A stretch of DNA of 64,000 nt from the NCBI RefSeq assembly GCF_000426285.1, contig NZ_AUFB01000005.1, forward strand, positions 248,001 to 312,000, given 5' to 3'. This DNA comes from Rhizobium leucaenae USDA 9039 (GTDB lineage: Bacteria; Pseudomonadota; Alphaproteobacteria; Rhizobiales; Rhizobiaceae). The notes under the pieces were generated by a model. It saw only the letters and a list, made by a program, of their open reading frames with translations, searched no databases and had not been told where the DNA came from. This document shows, piece by piece, positions 34,408 to 42,668 of the stretch (its first letter is position 1; each line of letters opens with the position of its first letter). The position numbers and the translations under genes are program-made.

Positions 34408-35199
34408 ATGATCAATGTCTCGAATCTTTCCGTCCGGCTCTCCGGCAAGACAGTGGTGCAGGATGTTCGCTTCACCGCCAAGGCCGGCGCGCTGACGGCG
34501 ATTTGCGGGCCGAACGGCTCGGGCAAGACGACCATCATGAAGGCCATTTCGGGGGAAATCGCTTATCAGGGTTCGGTACGCCTCAACGCATCGGAGATCG
34601 GCAGCCTTCAAGCCTGGCAACTGGCGGAAATGCGCGGCGTGCTGCCGCAGGCGAGTGCCATTTCCTTTCCCTTCACCGTTCGGGAAATCGTCCGCATGGG
34701 CCTGACCAGCGGCCGCAACAACCATCCCGAACAAGCCGATCGCATCGCCGCGGAGGCGCTCTCCTCCGTCGACCTCGCTGGCTTCGAAGGCCGCTTCTAT
34801 CAGGAGCTTTCCGGCGGTGAGCAACAACGCGTCCAACTCGCCCGGGTGCTATGCCAGATCTCCGAGCCGGTCGTCGACGGCAGGCCCTGCTGGCTGCTTC
34901 TCGATGAGCCCGTCTCCAGCCTCGATATCAGCCATCAACTGACCATCATGACGTTCGCCCGCCAATTCTGCCGGCGCGGCGGCGGCGTCATCGCCGTCAT
35001 GCATGATCTCAACCTGACTGCTCTTTTCGCCGACCAAATGGTCCTGCTCAAGAGCGGACGGTTGCAGGCGGCAGGTGCCGTGGGGGACGTTCTGACCGAC
35101 CGGCATTTGCAGGATGTCTTCGGCTGCGCGCTGAGGGTCAATCGTGTTCCGATCGATGGTATCCCATTCGTTCTCGCCCACAGCGCACTGACGGACTGA
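34408..35199 (+). CDS. hmuV: Hemin ABC transporter ATP-binding protein
   Basis: The 263-residue ATPase has Walker A GPNGSGKTT (about residue 34), signature LSGGEQQRVQLARV, Walker B CWLLLDEPVSSLD and H-loop AVMHDLNLTA. It fits the FecE/BtuD family. It starts seven bases after hmuU. It completes the heme importer. Confidence 0.94.
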   Translation: MINVSNLSVRLSGKTVVQDVRFTAKAGALTAICGPNGSGKTTIMKAISGEIAYQGSVRLNASEIGSLQAWQLAEMRGVLPQASAISFPFTVREIVRMGLTSGRNNHPEQADRIAAEALSSVDLAGFEGRFYQELSGGEQQRVQLARVLCQISEPVVDGRPCWLLLDEPVSSLDISHQLTIMTFARQFCRRGGGVIAVMHDLNLTALFADQMVLLKSGRLQAAGAVGDVLTDRHLQDVFGCALRVNRVPIDGIPFVLAHSALTD

Positions 35200-35218
35200 C
35201 CTTCCTTTCGCCAAATCT

Positions 35219-35244
35219 GGAACTTTTCGTTGCATCGCCGCGTT
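35219..35244 (+). promoter_or_regulatory. EcfG-type stress promoter before the DUF883 gene
   Basis: GGAAC (35219-35223), a 17-base spacer and CGTT (35241-35244) fit the alphaproteobacterial EcfG promoter. The DUF883 gene starts 135 bases downstream. Confidence 0.65.
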
Positions 35245-35378
35245 GATGATCGGTGATCCAGATCAATGTTCTGCGCGATCAACAGCGCAATATATCTGGC
35301 AGCATTCGCTTATTGCAAAAGCCGGCGCAGCTTTGCAGCGCCAGGCCAAAGACGCTAACGACGCAAGGGAGAAAGACC

Positions 35379-35729
35379 ATGGCAACATCCATCCTCCATT
35401 CGGCGCGAGCTAAGCGTAATGGCGGCAGCCTGCACGACCTCGAAGCCAGCATCGAGGAGCAGATCGAACATCTGCGCAACGAAATTGCCGCTTTCGCCAA
35501 GATCGTCGGTGAAAACAGTGCTGTCCAGAGCAAGGCGATGCGCGCGCGCGCCGAGACCGGGTTTGAGGATTTGGCAGCTCGTGGCGAAGACTTGCTGCGC
35601 GATTTGCAACACGGCTATGCCAGGGGCACGCGCGAAATGCGCAGGACCGTGCGCCAGCATCCTATTGCCACCATCGGGGCTGCTGCAGCTTTCGGATTGG
35701 CGTTTGCCCTGCTTCTGTCGCGCCGTTAA
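35379..35729 (+). CDS. DUF883/ElaB-YqjD-like membrane-anchored protein
   Basis: The 116-residue protein has a helical, charged N-terminal part (DLEASIEEQIEHLRNEIAAF; later ARGEDLLRDLQHGYARG). It ends with one membrane helix (ATIGAAAAFGLAFALLLSRR). ElaB/YqjD proteins are stationary-phase, membrane-anchored ribosome-associated factors. The EcfG-like promoter upstream fits a stress role. ATG 35379 follows AAGGGAG. The next gene starts nine bases on. Confidence 0.82.
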   Translation: MATSILHSARAKRNGGSLHDLEASIEEQIEHLRNEIAAFAKIVGENSAVQSKAMRARAETGFEDLAARGEDLLRDLQHGYARGTREMRRTVRQHPIATIGAAAAFGLAFALLLSRR

Positions 35730-35738
35730 GGAGCCGCA

Positions 35739-36143
35739 ATGCTAGCTCCGCTCCTCGGCCTGCTTCTCTCAGGCTCATTGAGTCGCACCGTTGCGCGCAC
35801 GAAACGCAGCGGTATTTTCATCGGCATCGCCGCTATCCTCTTTCTGACGGCCTATGCCTTTGCCCTTATAGCCGCCGCTATCTGGCTGGCGACCATCTAT
35901 GGCGCAGCCGTTTCGGCGCTGCTGATCGCCGCCGGCGCACTGTTGCTCGCCCTGATCCTTCTCGTCATCATGGCGATCATCAACAAGCAGGAAGAACGCC
36001 GTGCCCACGAACGCCGTGCTGCTTTGGAATCTATGGCTGTGGCAGCGCTCGGCCTTGCGAAGTCGCAGCCGCTGCTAACCGCTGCCATCGCTACCGCCCT
36101 GGTGTTCGGCAACCTGATTGGCACAAAGAGCCGAGATGACTAG
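35739..36143 (+). CDS. Membrane protein in the stress-linked operon
   Basis: The 134-residue protein has two strong central helices (IGIAAILFLTAYAFALIAA and LLIAAGALLLALILLVIMA), a charged segment (KQEERRAHERRAALE) and a third weaker one near the end. It resembles phage-holin-superfamily (YqjE-like) proteins often paired with DUF883 genes. It has an AAGGAG ribosome site and forms an operon with the DUF883 gene. Confidence 0.75.
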   Translation: MLAPLLGLLLSGSLSRTVARTKRSGIFIGIAAILFLTAYAFALIAAAIWLATIYGAAVSALLIAAGALLLALILLVIMAIINKQEERRAHERRAALESMAVAALGLAKSQPLLTAAIATALVFGNLIGTKSRDD

Positions 36144-36231
36144 AGTGAAGCAGGCTCGTCTTGCGTCACAGGCCACGACACTACCGCAAAGAATTCAAAT
36201 CCCTGAGCCCGTTGGCCACAGCACAGAAACA

Positions 36232-36262
36232 CTGTCCTGCCCGCGCCACCCGGGGCGGACAG
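36232..36262. terminator. Hairpin between stress genes
   Basis: CTGTCC (36232-36237) pairs with GGACAG (36257-36262), with GC-rich inner pairing. It lies between the convergent membrane-protein and ecfG genes and may end both transcripts; there is no T-run. Confidence 0.4.
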
Positions 36263-36284
36263 CAGTGATGCAGATCACATGGTT

Positions 36285-36836
36285 TTAGAAGGCAAACGCC
36301 TTGGACGTCAAAGGCGCTGAGGTGGCATCCGGTCCGAAGTCCGCTTCTCCGGAAATCTGCAGCAATTCCTGCAGCCGCTGGCGGGCGCGGTTCACCCGGC
36401 TCTTGATCGTGCCGACAGCGCAGCCGCAGATTTCGGCGGCCTCTTCATAGGAAAAACCCGACGCGCCGACCAGGATGATGGCTTCGCGTTGATCGGGCGG
36501 CAATTGATCCAGCGCCCTGCGAAAATCCTGCAGGTCGAGCGCTCCGTATTGCGAAGGGTGGGTCGCCATCGATTCCGTAAACAGGCCGTCGCTGTCTTGC
36601 ACTTCGCGGCCGCTCTTGCGCATCTGGCTGTAGAGTTCGTTGCGCAGAATGGTGAAGAGCCAGGCCTTCATATTCGTGCCCATCTCGAAATGGTCCTGCT
36701 TGGCCCAGGCCTTCATGATCGTGTCCTGCACCAGATCGTCGGCACGGTCGTGTCGGCCGGTCAGCGAGATCGCAAAGGCCCGCAGGCTCGGCAGGGCGGC
36801 CAGGAGTTCGCGTTTGAAGCTCGGTTTCGATTCCAT
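36285..36836 (-). CDS. ecfG: EcfG-family extracytoplasmic sigma factor (general stress response)
   Basis: The 183-residue sigma factor has region 2 (AFAISLTGRHDRADDLVQDT, followed by LFTILRNELYSQMRKSGREV) and region 4 (QLPPDQREAIILVGASGFSY, then GCAVGTIKSRVNRARQRL). It directs RNA polymerase to GGAAC...CGTT promoters. It lies 12 bases after the anti-sigma gene nepR on the same strand. NepR holds it inactive until PhyR is phosphorylated. Confidence 0.93.
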   Translation of the reverse strand: MESKPSFKRELLAALPSLRAFAISLTGRHDRADDLVQDTIMKAWAKQDHFEMGTNMKAWLFTILRNELYSQMRKSGREVQDSDGLFTESMATHPSQYGALDLQDFRRALDQLPPDQREAIILVGASGFSYEEAAEICGCAVGTIKSRVNRARQRLQELLQISGEADFGPDATSAPLTSKAFAF

Positions 36837-36848
36837 GACGCTTCCTCC

Positions 36849-37055
36849 TTAATCGGAGACTTTTGCGGAAGCCAAACGTTCGGCCTGATCCAGCTTCTCG
36901 AGCAGGTCGAGCAAGCGATCGGGGATAGCCTCGTCCTGCACCGCCGCATAGAATGAGCGCAGCCGGTTGCCGATTTGATTGTTGGGATCGAGGATATCGG
37001 CGGCTCGCACGTCAGGTCGTTTGCGATCCGCGTCCTCTTGATTTTGGGTGGTCAT
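36849..37055 (-). CDS. nepR: Anti-sigma factor NepR
   Basis: This 68-residue protein carries the NepR core (IGNRLRSFYAAVQDEAIP followed by RLLDLLEKLDQAER). It binds EcfG in normal growth and is titrated by phosphorylated PhyR under stress. It lies in an operon with ecfG and is divergent from phyR. A hairpin (GGGGTG at 37096, CACCCC at 37112) sits in its leader about 40 bases upstream. Confidence 0.92.
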   Translation of the reverse strand: MTTQNQEDADRKRPDVRAADILDPNNQIGNRLRSFYAAVQDEAIPDRLLDLLEKLDQAERLASAKVSD

Positions 37056-37221
37056 TTAGCCTGCTCGCTTCCGCATTTCTTGCGTTCATGGATTCGGGGT
37101 GTACCTCTATGCACCCCAGTGTGGGAGGCTAGTCTGCCCTCCTCACGTCCGCTTTGGCCCGAATTCGGAGAGGTTGAAGCCTACTGTTCGTCGGCAGGGG
37201 TAATGTCCTTCTTCAAAAAAA

Positions 37222-37259
37222 GTTCCGATGCCGAGGAACTTTTTTACCGAATTTGCGTT
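37222..37259. promoter_or_regulatory. Divergent EcfG promoters between nepR and phyR
   Basis: On the plus strand GGAAC (37235-37239), 16 bases and CGTT (37256-37259) form a perfect EcfG promoter 66 bases before phyR. On the minus strand GGAAC (37226-37222) is followed after 16 bases by CATT, a near match facing nepR. The two -35 boxes form an inverted repeat. Confidence 0.78.
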
Positions 37260-37324
37260 TGTTTGTCATTGCAGTCTTGGAGGCTGTGTTTCAATTAGGA
37301 ATTGATAAGGGGCGGGAGCCATTG

Positions 37325-38119
37325 ATGACACTTTCCACACGCATTGCGCCGCATCTTCCCTATTTGCGCCGCTATTCCCGTGCGCTCACGGGGACACAGA
37401 CATCGGGTGACGCCTATGTCGCGGCAGTTCTGGAAGCGATCATCGCCGATCTTTCCATCTTCCCGGACACGCCGAACGACCGCGTTGCACTCTATAAACT
37501 CTTCACCCAGCTCTTCGGTTCCTCGGCGATCCAGATCCCCGAACCGACCTCCCCCTATGCATGGGAACAGCGCGCCTCGGTCAATCTTGCCAAGGTGTCT
37601 CCCATCGCGCGGCAGGCCTTCCTTCTCGCCTCCGTCGAAAACTTCCGTCTCGGCGAGATCGCCGACATTCTCGACGTGACGGAGACCGAGGCCATGAATC
37701 TGCTGGACAAGGCCTCGCAGGAGATTTCGCGCCAAGTCGCGACCGACATCATGATCATCGAGGATGAACCGCTGATCGCGATGGATATCGAGCAGATGGT
37801 GGAGAGCCTCGGGCACCGGGTCACCGGCATCGCCCGGACTCATGCCGAAGCGGTCGCTTTGCATGATGCCACCAATCCCAGCATGGTGCTCGCCGACATC
37901 CAGCTTGCCGACGGCAGCTCCGGCATCGACGCCGTCAATGATATTCTCAAGACCTCAAGCATCCCGGTCATTTTCATCACCGCTTTCCCCGAGCGGTTGC
38001 TGACCGGCGAACGGCCCGAGCCGACCTTCCTTGTGACCAAGCCATTCAATCCCGACATGGTGAAAGCTCTGATCAGCCAGGCTCTTTTCTTTAATGAAAC
38101 CACAAAGGTGGCCGCCTGA
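37325..38119 (+). CDS. phyR: Response regulator PhyR (sigma-like plus receiver domain)
   Basis: The 264-residue protein joins an N-terminal EcfG-like domain (residues about 1-125, including SPIARQAFLLASVENFRLGE) to a C-terminal receiver. The receiver has acidic residues in IMIIEDEPLIAMDIE, a phospho-aspartate in MVLADIQLADGSSGID and a lysine in FLVTKPFNPDMV. Phosphorylated PhyR binds NepR and frees EcfG. ATG 37325 follows GGGAG. Confidence 0.95.
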   Translation: MTLSTRIAPHLPYLRRYSRALTGTQTSGDAYVAAVLEAIIADLSIFPDTPNDRVALYKLFTQLFGSSAIQIPEPTSPYAWEQRASVNLAKVSPIARQAFLLASVENFRLGEIADILDVTETEAMNLLDKASQEISRQVATDIMIIEDEPLIAMDIEQMVESLGHRVTGIARTHAEAVALHDATNPSMVLADIQLADGSSGIDAVNDILKTSSIPVIFITAFPERLLTGERPEPTFLVTKPFNPDMVKALISQALFFNETTKVAA

Positions 38120-38140
38120 GCCGAATCGACATTTTGTCGC

Positions 38141-38185
38141 GGAACAAAAAAAGCAACCGGACGTTCCGGCTGCTTAGGGACGCTT
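38141..38185 (+). promoter_or_regulatory. EcfG-type promoter or terminator before the HWE kinase
   Basis: GGAAC (38141-38145), 16 bases and CGTT (38162-38165) match the EcfG pattern. The same stretch also forms an imperfect hairpin (AAGCA/CCGGA with TCCGG/TGCTT) that could end phyR transcription, so the promoter call is uncertain. Confidence 0.5.
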
Positions 38186-38272
38186 TACCGACTGTTATAG
38201 CGAGTGACCGTATAAACCGGATTGAGTTCTTCCGGCTGAGAATACCCTGTCGGCGGGGTTCTCAAAATTGGA

Positions 38273-39301
38273 ATGAAAGGCAAGCCGGTGAATACGACTG
38301 AACCATTATCCGGCGCGCCTTTAAGTTTTGAAGGCAAGGCCGCTATGATGGAGCGGGCGCTGGGCAGCGCCGGCATTTCGATTCTCTTCCAAGACTCAAG
38401 CCTTGTGATCCGTTATGCGGAAAACTTGCCTGACCACCTGAAGCCGTCCCTCGTCATCGGCGGCACGGACCTCCATCTCTTCGGCGAGAAGGATGGCGAA
38501 CATCTGTCGCAACTGAAGCGCGGAGTGCTGGAAAGCGGCAAGCCCGTGAGCGCGGAAGTGGAGTTCGTGACCGGCGACGGCGTTCGCATCTACGAGCTGA
38601 AGATCGAACGCATCGGTGGGCGCAAACCGCAGGGCCTGCTCTCCGTCATCACCGAGGTAACCGAGACTCGCCACCGCGAAAAAGTCCTGAAATCACTGCT
38701 GCGCGAGTTATCACATCGCTCCAAGAACCTGCTGGCGATCATCCAGGGCATCGCGACGCAGACGGCGCGTCACACGTTGTCGCTCGACAATTTCCTGATT
38801 AAGTTCCGCGGTCGCCTGCAATCCCTGTCGAATTCGCAGGACCTGATCACCGATTCGAGCTGGCGCGGGGCCTATTTGTTCGAACTCGCCGAAAAGCAAT
38901 TCGCCCCCTATTGGCCCGATGCGGGCGTGCCAATGCCGATCTACGGCATCAATGCGCATCTCACGCCGAATGCAGCGGTCCATCTCGGCCTTGCCCTGCA
39001 CGAACTGATCGTCAATTCCGCCTCGCACGGCGCGATCTCCGCCGGCGCTACCAGCATCACGCTGAACTGCAAGGAGGCGGAACTCGACGGCAAGAAGGCG
39101 ATCGAAGTGGCTTGGTCGGAGCGCTTTTATTTCCCCGCCGATCACGAATTCGAGGACAATAGCTTTAGCCGTACCGTGCTGGAGCGGGTCGTGCCCACGT
39201 CGATGAACGGTCGCGCCCAGTTCGCGATCGACGACGACAGCATCGGCTATCGCCTGACGATACCGGAAACCGAATATGAAATCCTGAAGCGCCAATCCTA
39301 G
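38273..39301 (+). CDS. HWE/HisKA_2 sensor histidine kinase of the stress locus
   Basis: The 342-residue protein has an N-terminal PAS-like sensor (residues about 25-135, ISILFQDSSLVIRYAENL) and a HisKA_2 H-box (LLRELSHRSKNLLAIIQGI, phospho-histidine about residue 147). An HWE-type ATPase domain follows (LGLALHELIVNSASHGAIS). It lacks membrane spans. Kinases of this family phosphorylate PhyR, and its place next to phyR suggests that job. A GTG at 38288 is an alternative start. Confidence 0.88.
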   Translation: MKGKPVNTTEPLSGAPLSFEGKAAMMERALGSAGISILFQDSSLVIRYAENLPDHLKPSLVIGGTDLHLFGEKDGEHLSQLKRGVLESGKPVSAEVEFVTGDGVRIYELKIERIGGRKPQGLLSVITEVTETRHREKVLKSLLRELSHRSKNLLAIIQGIATQTARHTLSLDNFLIKFRGRLQSLSNSQDLITDSSWRGAYLFELAEKQFAPYWPDAGVPMPIYGINAHLTPNAAVHLGLALHELIVNSASHGAISAGATSITLNCKEAELDGKKAIEVAWSERFYFPADHEFEDNSFSRTVLERVVPTSMNGRAQFAIDDDSIGYRLTIPETEYEILKRQS

Positions 39302-39333
39302 CGAAGCGCCAATCCTAACAAGGGCCACAAATG

Positions 39334-39371
39334 AAAACAGCCAGTGCGAGGGCGGCGCACTGGCTGCTTTT
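39334..39371. terminator. Bidirectional terminator after the HWE kinase
   Basis: CAGCCAGTGCG (39338-39348) and CGCACTGGCTG (39356-39366) form a perfect 11-base stem flanked by AAAA and TTTT. It can end the kinase mRNA and any minus-strand transcript coming from 39457. Confidence 0.92.
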
Positions 39372-39457
39372 CACTCATCGGGAGGGGACCGTGAGTAGAT
39401 GCCCGGTGATGAGTTTTTGGGGGCGTGCATCGGTTGATGCGATCATCACCAAGACAA
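39335..39457 (-). ncRNA. Candidate EcfG-dependent small RNA
   Basis: A perfect minus-strand EcfG promoter lies at 39464-39488. Transcription from about 39457 would end at the terminator at 39338-39366, giving roughly 120 bases. Within it are a GATGC/GCATC stem (39427-39440), a longer stem (GATGAGT at 39408-39414 with ACTCATC at 39373-39379) whose loop is C-rich (GGTCCCCTCCC), and the terminator stem. C-rich loops are typical of small RNAs that pair with ribosome sites, including the stress RNA GsrN of Caulobacter. An open frame of 74 codons crosses the region but starts upstream of the promoter, so I favour an RNA gene. Confidence 0.55.
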
Positions 39458-39463
39458 CTCTTT

Positions 39464-39488
39464 AACGATGGTGCTGAACCTTGGTTCC
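39464..39488 (-). promoter_or_regulatory. EcfG-type promoter on the minus strand
   Basis: Read on the minus strand, GGAAC (39488-39484), 16 bases and CGTT (39467-39464) match the EcfG consensus exactly. It faces the candidate small RNA. Confidence 0.65.
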
Positions 39489-39799
39489 ATTTTTCTAAAA
39501 AAAATTTCGCTTTTTTCTCCAACGTCTATCGCAAATGTCGAAGATGGACGCCGAGGCATCTTTGAAGCCGGGCTCGACTTAGGAGCTTATCGGTTGCCCT
39601 CCAGCAGGCCTGTGAGCTTTCCTCAAATTAAAACAGACCTTTAGTGGGAAGTTTTCGGGGGCGCGCGGCGTTGTGCAATCGGGAGGGCGATGCCTGCGCT
39701 GACAACGTCAGGGCATTCCAAAATTTTACCGTTTGATAAATTTTTTATCCTGAGTTACCGTTCAACCCACTAGCCGTTTACTATAATGAGGGAACTTCA
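39489..39799. other. Intergenic region upstream of preT
   Basis: About 310 bases without a convincing gene. GATAAA-TTT-TTTATC at 39735-39749 is a perfect inverted repeat about 50 bases before the preT start and may be an operator. No RutR-type site was seen here. Confidence 0.45.
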
Positions 39800-41161
39800 A
39801 TGGGACGACTGGAAACTGGGATTCATAAAGGCCGGCTGACGCCCGCCGAATATGATGCGAACTTTTCCGACCTGCATCCGCGCCTTGACCGCCACGAGGC
39901 TTTGGTCGCCGCCGACCGCTGTTATTTCTGCTATGACGCGCCGTGCATGACGGCCTGTCCGACCTCGATCGACATTCCACTGTTCATCCGTCAGATCTCG
40001 ACCGGCAATCCCATCGGCTCGGCCAAGACGATCTTCGATCAGAACATCCTCGGCGGCATGTGCGCCCGCGTCTGTCCCACCGAACAGCTCTGCGAGCAGG
40101 CTTGCGTGCGCAACACTGCCGAAGAGCGTCCTGTCGAAATCGGTCGCCTGCAGCGCTATGCCACCGACACGGCAATGGCCGAGAACAAGCAGTTCTATGC
40201 CCGCGCCGCTTCGACCGGCAAGAAGGTCGCCGTCGTCGGCGCCGGTCCGGCCGGTCTCGCCTGCGCTCACCGCCTCGCCGTGAATGGTCACGACGTGACC
40301 ATCTTCGACGCCCGCGAAAAAGCCGGCGGCCTCAACGAATATGGCATCGCCACCTACAAGACGGTCGACGATTTTGCGCAGAAGGAAGTCGATTATGTTC
40401 TGTCGATCGGCGGGATCGACGTGAAGAACGGCCAGGCGCTCGGCCGAGATTTCAGTCTTGCCGATCTTTCGTCGCAGTATGATGCCGTCTTCCTCGGCCT
40501 CGGCCTCGCCGGCGTCAACGCCCTGCGCGCCGAAGGCGAAGATCTCGACGGCGTCGCCGATGCCGTCGGCTATATCGCCGATCTGCGTCAGGCCAAGAAC
40601 AAGGCAGACATCGCCATCGGCCGCCGCGTCGTCGTGCTCGGCGGAGGCATGACCGCGATCGACGCTGCCGTACAGGCAAAGCTGCTCGGCGCCGAAGAGG
40701 TAACGATCTGTTATCGCCGCGGCAAGGAGCATATGAACGCCTCGGAATACGAGCAGGACCTCGCCGCCTCCAAGGGCGTCATCATCCGCCATTGGCTGGC
40801 ACCGAAGCGTATCCTCGAAAAGGACGGCAAGGTTGCCGGCATCGAAGTCGAATATACCGCGTTGCGCGACGGCAAGTTAATCGGCACCGGCGATACCGGC
40901 GTCATCGCCGCCGACCAGATCTTCAAGGCAATCGGCCAGACCTTCGAGGCCTCAGGACTCGGCGCACTGCGCATGGAATCCGGCCGCATCTTCATCGACG
41001 GCGACGGCCGGACCTCGCTTGACGGCGTCTGGGCCGGCGGCGACTGCGTGCTCGGCGGCGACGACCTGACGGTCTCCGCCGTCGCCCAGGGCCGCGATGC
41101 GGCCGAATCCATCAACCGTGCGCTTGGCTCCGCCATGCAGCCGACCGCCGCCGTCGCTTGA
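39800..41161 (+). CDS. preT: NAD(P)-dependent dihydropyrimidine dehydrogenase subunit PreT
   Basis: The 453-residue protein has N-terminal cysteine clusters for iron-sulfur centres (CYFCYDAPCMTACPTSID and CARVCPTEQLCEQACVRN). An FAD motif follows (VAVVGAGPAGLACAHRLA) and then an NAD(P)H motif (VVVLGGGMTAIDAAVQAK). With PreA it reduces uracil and thymine to their 5,6-dihydro forms. ATG 39800 follows GAGGGAA. The preA gene starts 13 bases after its stop. Confidence 0.94.
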   Translation: MGRLETGIHKGRLTPAEYDANFSDLHPRLDRHEALVAADRCYFCYDAPCMTACPTSIDIPLFIRQISTGNPIGSAKTIFDQNILGGMCARVCPTEQLCEQACVRNTAEERPVEIGRLQRYATDTAMAENKQFYARAASTGKKVAVVGAGPAGLACAHRLAVNGHDVTIFDAREKAGGLNEYGIATYKTVDDFAQKEVDYVLSIGGIDVKNGQALGRDFSLADLSSQYDAVFLGLGLAGVNALRAEGEDLDGVADAVGYIADLRQAKNKADIAIGRRVVVLGGGMTAIDAAVQAKLLGAEEVTICYRRGKEHMNASEYEQDLAASKGVIIRHWLAPKRILEKDGKVAGIEVEYTALRDGKLIGTGDTGVIAADQIFKAIGQTFEASGLGALRMESGRIFIDGDGRTSLDGVWAGGDCVLGGDDLTVSAVAQGRDAAESINRALGSAMQPTAAVA

Positions 41162-41174
41162 GGGGGAAATTACT

Positions 41175-42488
41175 ATGGCTGATCTCCGCAATAATTTCGT
41201 CGGCATCAAATCCCCGAACCCGTTCTGGCTCGCCTCGGCGCCGCCGACCGACAAAGCCTACAACGTCGAACGCGCCTTCAAGGCCGGCTGGGGCGGCGTC
41301 GTGTGGAAGACACTCGGCGAAGAAGGCCCGCCGGTTGTCAACGTCAACGGTCCACGCTATGGCGCGATCTGGGGTGCCGACCGCCGCCTGCTCGGCCTCA
41401 ACAACATCGAGCTGATCACCGACCGCGATCTCTTCACCAACCTGCGCGAAATGAAGCAGGTAAAGATGAATTGGCCGGACCGTGCCCTGATCGCTTCGAT
41501 CATGGTGCCCTGCGAAGAAGAGTCCTGGAAAGCCATCCTGCCGCTGGTGGAAGAAACCGGCGCTGATGGCATCGAACTCAATTTCGGCTGTCCGCACGGC
41601 ATGTCCGAGCGCGGCATGGGCTCCGCGGTGGGACAGGTGCCGGAATATATCGAAATGGTCGTGCGCTGGTGCAAGCAATATACGCGCATGCCCGTCATCA
41701 CCAAGCTGACGCCGAACATCACCGACATCCGCAAGCCCGCCCGTGCCGCCAAAGCCGGTGGCACCGACGCCGTGTCGCTGATCAACACGATCAACTCGAT
41801 CGTCTCCGTCGATCTCGACAATTTCGCGCCGAACCCGACGGTCGGCGGCAAGGGCAGCCATGGCGGCTATTGCGGTCCGGCCGTCAAGCCGATCGCGCTC
41901 AACATGGTGGCCGAGATCGCACGCGATCCCGAGACCTACGGCCTGCCGATCTCTGGCATCGGCGGCATCACCACCTGGCGCGATGCGGCCGAATTCCTGG
42001 CTCTTGGCGCCGGCAACGTGCAGGTCTGCACCGCCGCCATGACCTATGGCTTCAAGATCGTCCAGGAAATGATATCCGGTCTCTCCGACTGGATGGACGA
42101 AAAGGGCCACCGCAATCTGGACGACATCGTCGGCCGCGCCGTGCCGAATGTTTCCGACTGGCAGTATCTCAACCTCAACTACATCGCCAAGGCGAAGATC
42201 GATCAGGACGCCTGCATCAAATGCGGTCGCTGCTACATCGCCTGCGAAGACACCTCGCACCAGGCGATCACCAACATGGTCGACGGCGTCAGGCATTTCG
42301 AGGTGATGGACGAGGAATGCGTCGGCTGCAATCTCTGCGTCAGCGTCTGTCCCGTCGAAAACTGCATCACCATGGAAGCCTTGCCGGCCGGCAGCCTCGA
42401 CAAGCGCACCGGCAAGACCGTCGACCCGAACTATGCCAACTGGACGACCCATCCGAACAATCCGATGGCCCGGCAGGCGGCGGAGTAA
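41175..42488 (+). CDS. preA: NAD-dependent dihydropyrimidine dehydrogenase subunit PreA
   Basis: The 437-residue protein has a dihydroorotate-dehydrogenase-like FMN barrel (SPNPFWLASAPPT, GIELNFGCPHGMSERGMG) with the catalytic cysteine region. A C-terminal pair of [4Fe-4S] motifs follows (CIKCGRCYIACED and CVGCNLCVSVCPVENC). It is the uracil/thymine-reducing subunit. It is co-transcribed with preT and followed by a strong terminator. Confidence 0.95.
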   Translation: MADLRNNFVGIKSPNPFWLASAPPTDKAYNVERAFKAGWGGVVWKTLGEEGPPVVNVNGPRYGAIWGADRRLLGLNNIELITDRDLFTNLREMKQVKMNWPDRALIASIMVPCEEESWKAILPLVEETGADGIELNFGCPHGMSERGMGSAVGQVPEYIEMVVRWCKQYTRMPVITKLTPNITDIRKPARAAKAGGTDAVSLINTINSIVSVDLDNFAPNPTVGGKGSHGGYCGPAVKPIALNMVAEIARDPETYGLPISGIGGITTWRDAAEFLALGAGNVQVCTAAMTYGFKIVQEMISGLSDWMDEKGHRNLDDIVGRAVPNVSDWQYLNLNYIAKAKIDQDACIKCGRCYIACEDTSHQAITNMVDGVRHFEVMDEECVGCNLCVSVCPVENCITMEALPAGSLDKRTGKTVDPNYANWTTHPNNPMARQAAE

Positions 42489-42514
42489 CACTGGCAACAA
42501 TTCGCTTGAACATA

Positions 42515-42548
42515 AAGAGGCGGTCGCAGCTTGCTGCGGCCGCCTCTT
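42515..42548 (+). terminator. Terminator after preTA
   Basis: AAGAGGCGG-CGCAGC and GCTGCG-CCGCCTCTT form a long stem with a single mismatch and a two-base loop region, 26 bases after the preA stop. Confidence 0.88.
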
Positions 42549-42668
42549 CGTAGCTGGCATCAGCCCCATTCAAAAAAACATGTTTCGCGGCTCGCGGAAG
42601 CATAGAAAACGAGCTATGGGGCACGCGCTGCGAATAATCGCAGAAATAACAATCCAAAGGAGGCGACC

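Noticed and set aside
39298..39522. 74-codon minus-strand frame across the candidate small RNA
   Set aside because: Its start lies upstream of the EcfG promoter and its sequence resembles no family; the stems and terminator explain the region better.
41112..42569. 485-codon minus-strand open frame opposite preA
   Set aside because: Antisense to a gene with catalytic and iron-sulfur motifs; no recognisable domain.
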